A stretch of DNA of 64,000 bases from Diplonema papillatum (lineage: Eukaryota; Euglenozoa; Diplonemea; Diplonemida; Diplonemidae), in contig JAPJBO010000086.1 of NCBI GenBank assembly GCA_030068145.1, positions 191,001-255,000 of the forward strand, in the 5' to 3' direction. The notes below the pieces were generated by a model. That model worked only from the letters and a program-made list of their open reading frames with translations, made no database searches and was not told where the DNA came from. Below are positions 20,701 to 29,700 of this stretch, piece after piece. The translations under genes and the position numbers were made by a program. Every line of letters begins with the position of its first letter. Within the stretch, counting starts at the first letter, position 1.

Positions 20701-23700
20701 CCCCAGAACCACAAGTGAGCGTGCTACCCGTTAGACCACGGGCGAAAAAAATGCGGGCGATTTCATTTTCGGTGTTTGAACCATCCTTCCGGTGGTTCGC
20801 GTGCCGCGTCAGGAAGTCTGCGGTTTGGCCCCCGCTACACCACCACTGTAAGCAGAACACGCACTACGAGCTCCAAAACGCTCGACGCCGCGAGGAATCG
20901 AACCAGCGACCATTTTGTTGGTTTGCGAGGGAAGAAGAGAAAAATATTCTCGGACTTTGGCACAAGTAGCATAGCCGTCAGTGCACTCAACCATGACTCT
21001 TTTGGTCGCCGGTTCGAGTCCCACTTTGGGTGTTTTTTTTTTCTCGAATTTTTTTTGTCGTATAAGATCGAAGATCTTAGAAGATTAATACTATTCCGAC
21101 GAGAACTAACACTTGTACAAAGGTTATTACCCCGTCGCTCTCGAGAAGAACACCGTAATTTTACCCCTCGCTTGCCTCAAGTAAAGATGCCGAAAAAGGT
21201 CACAGCAGAATATCTGGCAACCCTCAAGCTCGTCGAGTTGCGCGCTATCGCGGCCGAACTCGGGGTCGACGTTAAGGGCCTGCGTTCGAAGGCCGACGTC
21301 GCCGCTCGCATCGTCGAGAAGAAAGACGGCGCCCCGCTAGAGGAGAGTGACGACGAGACAGACGGAGACGAAGATTCGGACGACGCAGCCGGGCAAGCCG
21401 ACGATCAGGCAGAGGCAAGGGCGCGCGTTGCGCACGCAGAAGCGAGCCAGGCGCAGGCCCCCCTACCCTTTCACCCTGAGCCGCAGTGGCATACGAGACC
21501 CCCGTTCTCGGAAGGGGAACTGGCCGACCCCGCTGAGTGGCTCCGTGATCCCTGGCGCGCGTTCGAAGAGGCGAAGCGGACCTGGGGTCCGTCCACGCTG
21601 AGAGCGGCGAGCGCCAAACGCGAGGTGGCGCGTGCGTTTGAAGTCATTCGTCAGCTCGTCCCCGGTATGCGCGACCCCGCCATTCAGGACGTCATAGGCG
21701 GCCTGATACGCGATGCCATCACAAGGAGATGGAACCCAAGGGCGTTGGCGGCGGCAGAACAGCGGGCGAAGTGGGCGGAGTTCCCGTCCGAGATTTCGGA
21801 GCTCAAGGACGCCTACGACAAGGAGATGAAGAAGATGCCGTCCCGCTTCCGGTCCAGGGGCGCAGAACACCGTCTACGGCACGGCGGAAAGGGGTACAGG
21901 GGGCACAGCGCGCCCCGCGAGTCGTCGTTTAAGGGCGACGGACGAAAAAACGGAAAGGGCGGAAAAGGCGGATGGAACTCGGGGAGGGGTAATCGTTGGT
22001 GAAGGCTACCCCTTCATGAGCGTCGTTCCACTGGGGCCAAGAAGCCGCAGCACGCGTCCGGGACGACCGCTAAAGACGTTTCGAAACGCGACGCAAGAGC
22101 GGATCACACACGCCCTCCACCGCGTGTACAGCGCCTCCTACGCCGAGGCTACGTGGCGAAACATGGGGTACTCCGCCGCGAAGTGGACGAGGTTTGTGGT
22201 CCAAGCCCGACTCCAGAGCCACCCGCCGGCAGACCAGTTGCTGGCGTTCATCGGGTGGTGCCACGCCGAGGGGCTAAAGCCCACTTCGATACTCACCGAG
22301 GTCGCCAACATCCGCGCGACACTGCGCATGGAAGGCGTTGTCCTCAACGACTATCGGATCACGATGGCTCAGAGAGGCCTCGCGAAGCTGAAAGCTGGCG
22401 TGCCCCGACAGGCGGCGCCGATATCGAAAGACGTGTTGTATCGGACGGTGGACCGGCTGGTCAAGAGCGATCCTCAGGCGGCGGTGATCTTCGCGGTCGC
22501 ATGGTTGACAGCGTCGAGAGTCGGAGACGTGAGGAGACAGCGCGTGGGAGCGGTGAAGTGCTCTTCAGACGGCGTGCTCGAGATAGAGTGGACGGAGAGG
22601 AAGGACTGGCGGAACGTCGGGATCGTGACGCAAGTCTGGTCCGGAAAGCTGCGGCACATGATCACGACGTACCTGTCCCGGAAGCTGCCGGACGAAACAC
22701 TCGGGGGCGACAGGACGACAGCGCAGTACGCAGCACTTCTGCCGAAGGGACTCACGGCTCACTCCATCCGGAGAGGAGCCGTGAGGCATCGGTGATGGGC
22801 CTCGAGGTGGACGCCGTGAGCTACTTCCACGCTTTTCCTTTGCACCCGTCCATTTCTCTAGCTTTTGGGATGCGACTTCCGATACATGGGAAGAGGGTCC
22901 TCAAAGTGATGCCCATGGGTTGGGACAAGTCGATGGGTGTCGCGACAAACTTGGCCGATTTGTTAGCGCGAGTGGTTAGGCAGAAATGCCCCGCCGGACG
23001 CGTCACTCCCTGGGTGGACAATTTCTTCCTTTCAGCCCCCGATTCACGCACGATGCTGAGTGTGTGGAAAACTTGGAAAGCGGTGTCCAGTTTTGTTGGC
23101 CTGAAGACGAAAGACGAGGAGTATGCTCCGCGTTCGCGTGTGACGTGGCTGGGACTCGACGTCGATCTCGCCAAGAACCTTCTTCGAGCCCCTTCGAAGG
23201 TAGTAAACGCCCTCACGGACGCCGTCGCCGCGGCGGAGCGCGCTTGCACGTTCAGAGAGGCCTACCGGGTGTTGGGCACGGTAAATTTCCACATGTATTT
23301 CTTAGGCATTGATGCGTGGGACTACCCGACACTGTCTCGTTTCCAGTCGCGCTTCGGCAGGCTCCTAGCTGACCAACCGCGGCTCTGGGACACGGCTTGT
23401 CCGATATGGCCTTCCTTTGCTTCGGCGCTCCGGGCGGTCACACGGGAAATTGGCCAGTGGCACAGCGTGCCAGAGAAGACCCGGGGGCGCGTCTTCCTCC
23501 TTTACACGGATGCCTCCCTCTCCGGTTGGGGCATTCTAGCTTCTGGTTTCTTCGCTGAAGGGGGCACATGGGATGCTTGTGAGTCGGGCGAGCCAATACA
23601 CAGGCTGGAGGCCCGCGCTTTGTTGAAAGGCGTAGTGCGGATCTCACCCCTCCTTCCACGAAGGGCGACTATAAGGGCGATGGTGGACAACACCGTATGC

Positions 23701-26031
23701 GTTCATTCCGCGGCGCGCGGGCGATGCCGCGATTTCCTCACGGCTGAGGTGCTCAGGTCGGCGAAGAGGACTGCCGCCCTCAGAGAACAGCGGCTGGAAT
23801 TGGCGTATGTTTCCACGAAGGAGCAGCTCGCCGACCCGCTATCGCGCGGTCTACCAACGCCGCAATCATGGTTTTGAAATGGATTTTTAGCCCAGGACAC
23901 TTCTCTGAAAGTTTACATCTTGATCATTGTTATGTCAACGCAGCGACTCCGCGCACGTGAAGAAGTTCGTGGCATACACACGAGAATCTCTGCATGACCT
24001 TTCTACGTTTGTTACGCACCATCAATCTGACATCACGCAGCAGCAAGGACGAGAGCAGCGAGTACGGAGCAGCGAGACGGGCGAGGAGGAGAGTATTAGT
24101 CGTATAAGATCGAAGATCTTAGAAGATTAATACTATTCCGACGAGAACTAACACTTGTACAAAGGTTATTACCCCGTCGCTCTCGAGAAGAACACCGTAA
24201 TTTTACCCCTCGCTTGCCCACCCACCCTTGCCCATTTTTATCTTCTAGTCCAGTGTCCTGAGGCGTCACGAAGAAGTTCGTGGCATACACACGAGAATCT
24301 CTGCATGACCTTTCTACGTTTGTTACGCACCATCAATCTGACATCACGCAGCAGCAAGGACGAGAGCAGCGAGTACGGAGCAGCGAGACGGGCGAGGAGG
24401 AGAGTATTACGTCGTATCCGGCAGGAGGAGGCACAACTTTGGGATTTTCCGCCAATTTTTTGAGGAATCGCGTAGTTCTGTCACGGGACCGTATCGGCAC
24501 CCCCGTAGAATTCTGTGGCGAGTCAAATCTGACTTGTTCCTGCATGCCGAGAAAAAAAAAAAGTCGATTTTCAGACCCCATTTTTTGGAGACCCGGCCTC
24601 AATTTGTGGGGCTCGGTCAAAATTTTTATCCGACCAGATATTCGGAAAGCCCTGTCCTCAACGGATTCAAACGTGTCCTCAAAACCTCGAAACCGACCAT
24701 TTTCGGACCTGCAGATGGAAATTTTCGGCAGAAGTCCGAAAAAAGCCGAAATCTGTGACACTTTTTCGTGGAATGAGTGTTATACTGAAATTTTATGTCA
24801 GCTAAATCCGACCAAAGCCTTCGTGGGCTTAGCAATTCGACACAACAACAGCAGTAATAATCGGTCCGTCGCCTCGCCTGACGGCTCGCGTCCGAATGCT
24901 CTGCCAACCAGTTAAAGGAAGTGAAACCAGGAACCCCTGTTTGGAAGAATGGGAGTCTGTCGTAAAACATAGGTTACGAGCCACCCAAAGAGAATATAAC
25001 TTATATCGAAAAAGGCAGAACCGAGCTTTGGCCAGTGCGCCTCCAGGTGAAGAGCGACGCAGCAGGCACTTTCACTTACGTCCCTTGTGCGCACTTCCTT
25101 CAAACCTAAAGCAAGCTTCCCGTGCGCGTGTAGGCCCCGAAACCGGCCTACGAAGGGTAGGAGCTGTTCCTCCGCTTTACAGGCGGACACGCGAGGAATC
25201 GGAGGAGTCGAGGCGCAGTGCGTGGTGGGAGTTCAAACAGTGGTCAGACAGTGGCTTATATATGGGTCTGGTGCTCGGACCAAGTCCGAGCAAGGAAAAA
25301 AAAAAAAAGGCACAACCCGATGAGGTGCCAGTAGTAGTACTACATTCCTACAGTGTACCACACGAGCAGTACTGCAGTACCGGTGACACAAATACAGTTG
25401 ACTTGCATCAAATTTGCCACAGTCTCGGTGGATTACAAAGCGGCTATGGCAATTCTTGCCGTGTGGCGCTACCATGAGCAAAACCCACCTGCACGTGCCG
25501 CAACTGGGATTTTTAGTAACTCCCGAGCAACTTGTGGCCAGTTGCGAGGGAGGACTTTTTTTGTACTTTTTATTATATAGGGCCCTGGTCAGACCCCTAC
25601 CCGTCACAAAAAATCAACAGGCGCCCCTCCGCTGCGTGCGCATCTACCTCGAAATCCACGCCATGTACGGGTCGGACCCGGTCAAGCTGAGAGACCACTT
25701 GGACGCGTTTTACGAAGACGCGATAGCCGACGCGTGCTTCAACATGAAGTGGAAGGCGATCGAAGAGTTCGGCGCCAGCATGGCCTCGAAGAGCACGATC
25801 GCCGGGATCCTCGCGCAGGCCCACGCCGACCGGCAGGTCGAGTTCATGAAGGTGTTCGACACAGACGACCCGGCTTGCAGCAAGGAAAAAAAGCTGCTCT
25901 GGTCTTTCGTCGACGGCATGTACGGCCGTTGGTCGGTGGACGCCGACGAGGTGCCGAGGCGCATCACCCGCCACGACGTGGACCGGTGGGTCGACGACCC
26001 CCGCTGCTTTCTGATGAAAGCAGTGGCATAG
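17704..26031 (+). CDS. Unknown protein, at least four exons, with retroelement in last intron
   Basis: Supported exons are 17704-18397 (donor gtatgt, phase 1), 18794-18991 (acceptor cttcag, donor gtaacg, phase 1), 19726-20079 (acceptor aaacag, donor gtagcg, phase 0) and 25621-26031 (acceptor caacag, phase 0, TAG stop). The join of exons 1 and 2 and the phase-0 ends of 20079 and 25621 agree. The step from 18991 to 19726 does not agree in phase, so a small exon or another splice site lies between. The protein is mostly helical, begins MDRVLRFLVANKAKPGG, and has acidic helices (EEELDFELEELLGRFEG) and a Pro/Ala-rich linker. The exon-4 segment contains KLRDHLDAFYEDAIADAC. I recognise no domain. 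Codon use and GC match neighbouring genes. The last intron, about 5.5 kb, contains a YR retroelement. A decayed copy of exon 4 lies downstream. Confidence 0.65.
20124..20189. repeat. Young dispersed repeat (66 bp, exact match at 49444-49509)
   Basis: The segment cacagcctcaatggtcaacc through aaacgctagaa is identical at 49444-49509 and recurs in diverged form at 30529-30590. Exact identity of two copies 29 kb apart indicates recent movement or conversion. It sits just inside the donor side of the long last intron of the unknown gene. Confidence 0.9.
20671..20743 (-). pseudogene. Degenerate tRNA-like sequence (His-like)
   Basis: On the minus strand a perfect internal A box (TGGTCTAACGG) and B box (GGTTCGATTCC) are spaced exactly as in a tRNA, with 46 nt from position 8 to the T-loop. 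The anticodon loop reads TTGTGGT, giving GTG (His). The acceptor and T stems do not pair, so it is a tRNA pseudogene or the head of a tRNA-derived SINE. A second isolated minus-strand B box (ggaatcgaacc on +) occurs at about 20898. Confidence 0.55.
20960..21032 (+). pseudogene. Second degenerate tRNA-like sequence
   Basis: It contains an A box (TAGCATAGCCG) and a B box (GGTTCGAGTCC) at canonical tRNA spacing and a pairable D stem. The T and acceptor stems are broken and no sound anticodon arm forms. It lies immediately before the left repeat of the retroelement. It is probably tRNA-derived rather than a working tRNA. Confidence 0.45.
21057..21176 (+). repeat. Split direct repeat A1
   Basis: It is the left-end repeat, identical over 120 bp to 24099-24218. 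It begins gtcgtataagatcgaagatc, which contains an inverted pair (agatcgaagatct-like), and ends cctcgcttgcc just before the gag start. Confidence 0.92.
21187..22002 (+). CDS. Gag-like protein of the YR retroelement
   Basis: 271 residues from ATG 21187, 10 bp after A1. Residues of about 10-42 (LKLVELRAIAAELGVDVKGL...KADVAARI) resemble a SAP-type DNA/RNA-binding helix pair. An acidic stretch (EESDDETDGDEDSDD) follows, then a helical middle and a Gly/Lys/Arg-rich tail (GRKNGKGGKGGWNSGRG) suited to nucleic-acid binding. Position and composition support a gag role. An upstream extension of the open frame into tRNA-like DNA is not considered coding. Confidence 0.75.
   Translation: MPKKVTAEYLATLKLVELRAIAAELGVDVKGLRSKADVAARIVEKKDGAPLEESDDETDGDEDSDDAAGQADDQAEARARVAHAEASQAQAPLPFHPEPQWHTRPPFSEGELADPAEWLRDPWRAFEEAKRTWGPSTLRAASAKREVARAFEVIRQLVPGMRDPAIQDVIGGLIRDAITRRWNPRALAAAEQRAKWAEFPSEISELKDAYDKEMKKMPSRFRSRGAEHRLRHGGKGYRGHSAPRESSFKGDGRKNGKGGKGGWNSGRGNRW
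22016..22795 (+). CDS. Tyrosine recombinase of the retroelement, C-terminally truncated
   Basis: 259 residues from ATG 22016, 13 bp after the gag stop. An N-terminal core-binding helical domain (YAEATWRNMGYSAAKWTRFV, DQLLAFIGWC) is followed by the catalytic part: the first Arg in AWLTASRVGDV and the HxxR motif in HSIRRG. The frame stops eight codons later, before the conserved His/Trp and the Tyr nucleophile, so the enzyme should be inactive. The TGA overlaps the ATG of the next frame by one base (TGATG). This type of recombinase inserts circular cDNA in YR retrotransposons. Confidence 0.82.
   Translation: MSVVPLGPRSRSTRPGRPLKTFRNATQERITHALHRVYSASYAEATWRNMGYSAAKWTRFVVQARLQSHPPADQLLAFIGWCHAEGLKPTSILTEVANIRATLRMEGVVLNDYRITMAQRGLAKLKAGVPRQAAPISKDVLYRTVDRLVKSDPQAAVIFAVAWLTASRVGDVRRQRVGAVKCSSDGVLEIEWTERKDWRNVGIVTQVWSGKLRHMITTYLSRKLPDETLGGDRTTAQYAALLPKGLTAHSIRRGAVRHR
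22795..23877 (+). CDS. Reverse transcriptase-RNase H of the retroelement, N-terminally truncated
   Basis: 360 residues from the ATG overlapping the recombinase stop. RT palm motif A is VDAVSYFHAFPLHP only a few residues in, motif B-like PMGWDKSMGVATNL follows, and motif C is WVDNFF, where the second catalytic Asp of the usual DD pair is Asn. RNase H follows with YTDASLSGWG, a Glu in LEARALL and Asp in MVDNTV, ending LADPLSRG, the typical C-terminal motif of DIRS-group elements. The RT finger domains are missing, consistent with the same deletion that removed the recombinase C-terminus. The protein is probably not functional. Confidence 0.85.
   Translation: MGLEVDAVSYFHAFPLHPSISLAFGMRLPIHGKRVLKVMPMGWDKSMGVATNLADLLARVVRQKCPAGRVTPWVDNFFLSAPDSRTMLSVWKTWKAVSSFVGLKTKDEEYAPRSRVTWLGLDVDLAKNLLRAPSKVVNALTDAVAAAERACTFREAYRVLGTVNFHMYFLGIDAWDYPTLSRFQSRFGRLLADQPRLWDTACPIWPSFASALRAVTREIGQWHSVPEKTRGRVFLLYTDASLSGWGILASGFFAEGGTWDACESGEPIHRLEARALLKGVVRISPLLPRRATIRAMVDNTVCVHSAARGRCRDFLTAEVLRSAKRTAALREQRLELAYVSTKEQLADPLSRGLPTPQSWF
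23959..24409 (+). repeat. Right-end repeats B1, A2 and B2
   Basis: B1 23959-24098 and B2 24270-24409 match over 140 bp (gaagaagttcgtggcatac through gaggagagtatta). A2 24099-24218 matches A1. A short GC/pyrimidine-rich 51-bp spacer separates A2 and B2. High identity of both pairs means the element integrated recently relative to most repeats here. Confidence 0.92.
24410..25620. other. Distal part of the long intron
   Basis: No gene is seen. About 24430-24790 has AT-rich sequence with gaaaat/cggac words related to 20500-20660. Around 25255-25310 is a segment (tatatatgggtctggtgctcgg) that recurs at 31104-31150. The intron ends at the caacag acceptor at 25620. Confidence 0.5.
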
Positions 26032-26439
26032 AACGAGGGGGCGGGGGCGTCTGCGAACACGGCAAGTCCCCACTGGTGTCCTTTTGTTGTTGCCTCAGTG
26101 GATGAGGCCCAGCCGCGCTTGGCCCGTCTCGACTACGACCAGCCGGCTTTCCAGAAAAATGGAGGCAAACTCGTGTGCACATAGGTCCCGACAAGCGGGC
26201 AACGAATGGCAAGAGCTCGTATCCTTTGCATGCGGGCCCTGCGGTCGTTGTTTTTCCTGTTGACGCTGTTGAGGAGGCAAGGCGCTGTACGCGGCTGGCG
26301 AATTTAGCTGCTTTTTGGTGCTAAAAATCTTGCGGGTTGCCCTTCAGTGTATTGTGCAGGCTAAAAAGACGGCAGCGTGTTTTGGTGGTTGATCAGAGTT
26401 CCCAACTCGTACTGTCTTTCTCCAGAGAAACGGAGGCGA

Positions 26440-26765
26440 CGCAGAGGCTTTGACACAGCGGCAGACAACACAAGTGGCAAGAACTGCTCATACATTTTTT
26501 GCAGCCGGCATGCGGCCACTAGTCCGCCGACGCTGGTGAAGTGCCGATCACCCGCCACGACGGATCCCGCTGCTTTCTGATGGAAGCAGCGGCACAGAGC
26601 GCACGAGGTGGCCCCGCACAAAGCGAGCCCTGCTCGTGTTTTTTTGCACTGTGTGCAGCCGTTGAGTTCCGATTGGGCCAACCTGCCGGCTTTTCTAGAA
26701 ATATGGGAGGCACTATTTAGCGCATAAAGGCCCCGAAAACGGCCAACAGATAGCGGCTTGTGTAC
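26440..26765 (+). pseudogene. Decayed echo of the unknown gene's last exon
   Basis: Shared words in order with 25945-26210 are catcacccgccacgacg, ccgctgctttctgatg, aaagcagNggcaNagaNcg, gccggcttttc and a gtgcacata/agcgcataaaggccc-like flank. The copy covers the C-terminal codons, the stop region and about 180 bp of 3' flank, with many substitutions. Around 27240-27295 a shorter match to 26455-26515 (gacagacaa, gcagccggcatgcg) suggests a further unit. No usable frame remains. Confidence 0.72.
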
Positions 26766-29700
26766 TTTGGACGGGTTTCCCGACGTTGTATATAGGAGGC
26801 GGCGGCGCGCGACGCGTGGCCCAGGGCTTACGCTGGACGTGTGGACGTTTGGATTTCCACACGTAATTCTTTTTGGACCTTTTCCCCCCACGTGTGCTTC
26901 CACGTGTTGTTTTTGATTTATTTTTTTCCCCGCATGCGCTTGCCACAGGTTGGTCCACATGCAGGGGAGTCTAGGCCCACAAGTCGCCAAGGTCGCACAG
27001 CCAGGTGTCGCCAAGTCCAGTAGTGAGGCTTTTTCTTTTTGCCCGCCGCTCATACTATCCTATGACATAGGGGGAAAGGTTCTTTTTCTCCTCGAACCTT
27101 AAGCGCCCCCACATGTGGACCACACGTATTTTCTTTGAAACGGAGCGTAAGCCCTGGCGTGACCGGTGGCTTCTTGCCATTTTCGGAAATACGGGGGGTG
27201 ACGCAAAATTCGTTGAGGTCTTCGACCGGTCTTCTGACAGCGACAGACAAGCGGCGAGAGCTGCTCACGTCCTTTGCAGCCGGCATGCGATCAAGCAAAC
27301 ATCAACCAAGAGGCTTCCTGGCTCAGCGGCAGCTCCTCCTTGCAAAGCTCTGCCTCTTCGTCAGCCTGCCAAGGGCCGAGGCAAACGCGCACTACCAACG
27401 CCGCGTTCTTCTCCCGCCAGATGAGGCTAAGCATGGGATCCGGCTCCCTGGGAGGGGGCCACGGCGTCTTCTCCCCCCACCCACGTGTACGTGTTCCCAT
27501 AGTCATCGCCAACGCTCTGTCCTTTCCGAAAGAGAGACAAGAAACCGCAAATAAACGGACGTAGAAAGAAAGCGAGAGGAAAACCCATTGAAGATATTTT
27601 GGTCCACCTTTTGGAAATAGCAAAAAAAAAAAAAAAAAAAACGAAAGCACAAAGGAACAGCAAACAAACAACCCTCAACCAAAACACCTCTTTTGTTACA
27701 TTTTTTACAGTCAATTCCAGGGGCAGGTTGCTCGATGAGTGGCTGCCCTTGGCGTGTCGTGAACGCTAATAGAGGAAGTTCGACGTGTATGGGTTTGCAC
27801 GGCAGTTCAGGCCTACCCTGCAGTACAAGTGATAGCTGGGCTTGATTATTTTAGCTTTTGTGTTGGCCACGAAAGTCTTCGGAAGCAAGTTCGGGTGTCC
27901 TTGATTCTACAGGAATAGTGCACTGATTGAACGAGGCTTCCTATCGGTAATATCTTCCGGCGAAATAGCCGGCCTGAGCCATTTCACCGTTGCCGAGCTT
28001 GTCAGCTTTCAGGGGGGGGGGTAGGTGAATTGGCTCACGAGAGAAGAAAACGTTCGCTCCCAAGGGCAAGAACGTTAAACGTTCCAAGCTGGCAAGCGCC
28101 GAAAACACATCGCAAGCAAGCGCCACGCTCCAAGGTACGCAGAGCCTTGGTGAATTTGTTGGAGCATCGCCATCTGACCCTCAGCCCAGTCTCGCCGGGC
28201 TACTGTGTCACAGGCTTGCCAGAGATTAACAATAAGATGTCGGTAATCGCCCGCCAGATCTGTCCTGAGGGGTGATTGTCAACAGCGAAGCGAAAGAAAG
28301 TCGAACGTCAAACGACACCCGCCTGACCTCTGGTTGATCGTGCACGACGAGAACACCCCCCATCCAATGGAAATCTCAGTCGGCGACCTTCCGCCCCTGA
28401 GCGAAACCTTCAGGACGGCACCGCCAAAGCCAAAACCGCAGCGAAAGAAAGAAAAATGTGGACCAGCCCTGCGATGCAGGCACGGGCCTTCATCGATACC
28501 CTTACGGAGTCCCGCACTCCCCATTTTCTTTCTTTTTTAAAAGTATGCGAATACTGCAGGGAATAGTAGACGGGACCTCTTGAGTTTGTGCTAACCACGA
28601 TTTGGGGAGTCGGTGGAGCAGAACCGACCCCCCCCCCCCCCCGGTTCGTGAGAGAAAGCGAAGAATATAAAAGCACCTTCTTTTTTAGAGTTAACAAAGC
28701 ATTGTTGGTACTGAAAGAAACATACCAATGCAGGCGAGTTCCGCTAGTGTGCACAAACAAAAGTCTTTGTCAAGAGCGGCGACTCAACTATTCTTGACGG
28801 TTGATGCCCGTCAACATCAAGTAGGTAAGTCGGTCCACTCATATTCACTCGCATCCCCTGGGCATCTCCGCAGCACGAAGAAGTCTGGAAAAGAGAGGAA
28901 CACAAAGCGACCGCAAAGACGCCGGTACGAACGTGTGCAAATAAACGTGATCGGTGCGATCGGAGTAGTCCCCCTCATCGCACAGATTCTTTGCAGTCTA
29001 ACCTCAAACTAGGCTGAAAGGCGGTCTCCCTACGATTACTAGCCTAGCACAAACATTCCTGCAGACTTTTAAAACCCCGGAGTTTCAAGCGAACTTTCAC
29101 TCTAAAAAGTGCACGAGCGCACCCCCGCGAAGCTTCTCCTGAGCAACGGCTTCGTGGCTGCGAATCGAAAAGCAGAAAACGAAGCCCCAACCTGCCGACT
29201 CATCCTTTCCTACGACCGACGCTTTTTTTTTAATCCTGAGTCACAGTGAGTGAACTCCTTAAACTGTCGAAAGCATGGACGATGTCCTGAAAGGGACAAC
29301 CTATGCAAAAAAGTGTCCAAAAGTCATGTGGTTGTTGCGTGTGATGTGGCGCCATTGAGCCAGTCTCGGCCACTTTGCAATATGTTCGCAAGGTATTTCA
29401 AGTCACGGCGCAACGCGTGGGGCGACACGTGTTACGCGTTACGGTGCATCTTCCTTTCACGGTGTATCGCAACGTGCGTTCGAAAATGTAGTAGAACCTG
29501 TGGTGAAGGCAGACTACTGCCACCCATTCCTTGCGTTCTAACCTCAAACTGTATCAGAGAGGAGGGGGTTGCTTATGATTACCGGCCTACCTCCTAGAGT
29601 GGGGAATAGAACAGAGGACATCTACCAAGAAGTGCACACCACAGCGCCCCGCACACTTCAATCCGCGCGAGCGATTAACAAAACGTACCAAGTGGCTTGA

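Larger units (their letters stand above)
21057..24409 (+). mobile_element. Tyrosine-recombinase retrotransposon (VIPER/Ngaro-like), internally deleted
   Basis: The 3353-bp element has the split-direct-repeat structure A1 - ORFs - B1A2 - B2. A1 21057-21176 equals A2 24099-24218 (120 bp). B1 23959-24098 equals B2 24270-24409 (140 bp). B1 abuts A2, and 51 bp separate A2 from B2. Between them lie gag-like, tyrosine recombinase, and RT-RNase H reading frames in that order. Split repeats are characteristic of YR retrotransposons of the Ngaro/PAT/VIPER kind, and gag-YR-RT order is that of VIPER. Junctions at both ends and at B1/A2 share the word gtcgta. The YR lacks its C-terminus and the RT its N-terminus, so a deletion has fused the two genes. 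The copy lies in an intron in the gene's own orientation. Confidence 0.9.
20460..24780. repeat. Inverted repeat pair flanking the retroelement
   Basis: Positions 20460-20491 (cactcattccacgaaaa, gtgtcacagattt) and 24749-24780 are near-perfect reverse complements over about 32 bp. They lie 597 bp before and 371 bp after the retroelement ends. They may be the remains of an older element or two copies of one family in opposite orientation. Confidence 0.65.

Noticed and set aside
20671-21032. Functional tRNA genes
   Set aside because: A and B boxes are good but acceptor and T stems do not pair on either strand, so these are tRNA-derived at best.
20776-21186. Upstream extension of the gag frame to about 408 codons
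   Set aside because: The extra part crosses tRNA-like sequence and the A1 repeat; the ATG at 21187 directly after A1 fits the element structure.
22153-22794. Open frame through the recombinase region in the RT frame
   Set aside because: It is an overlapping alternative frame of the recombinase gene, with Arg-rich composition typical of shadow frames in GC-rich DNA; only the part from 22795 has RT motifs.
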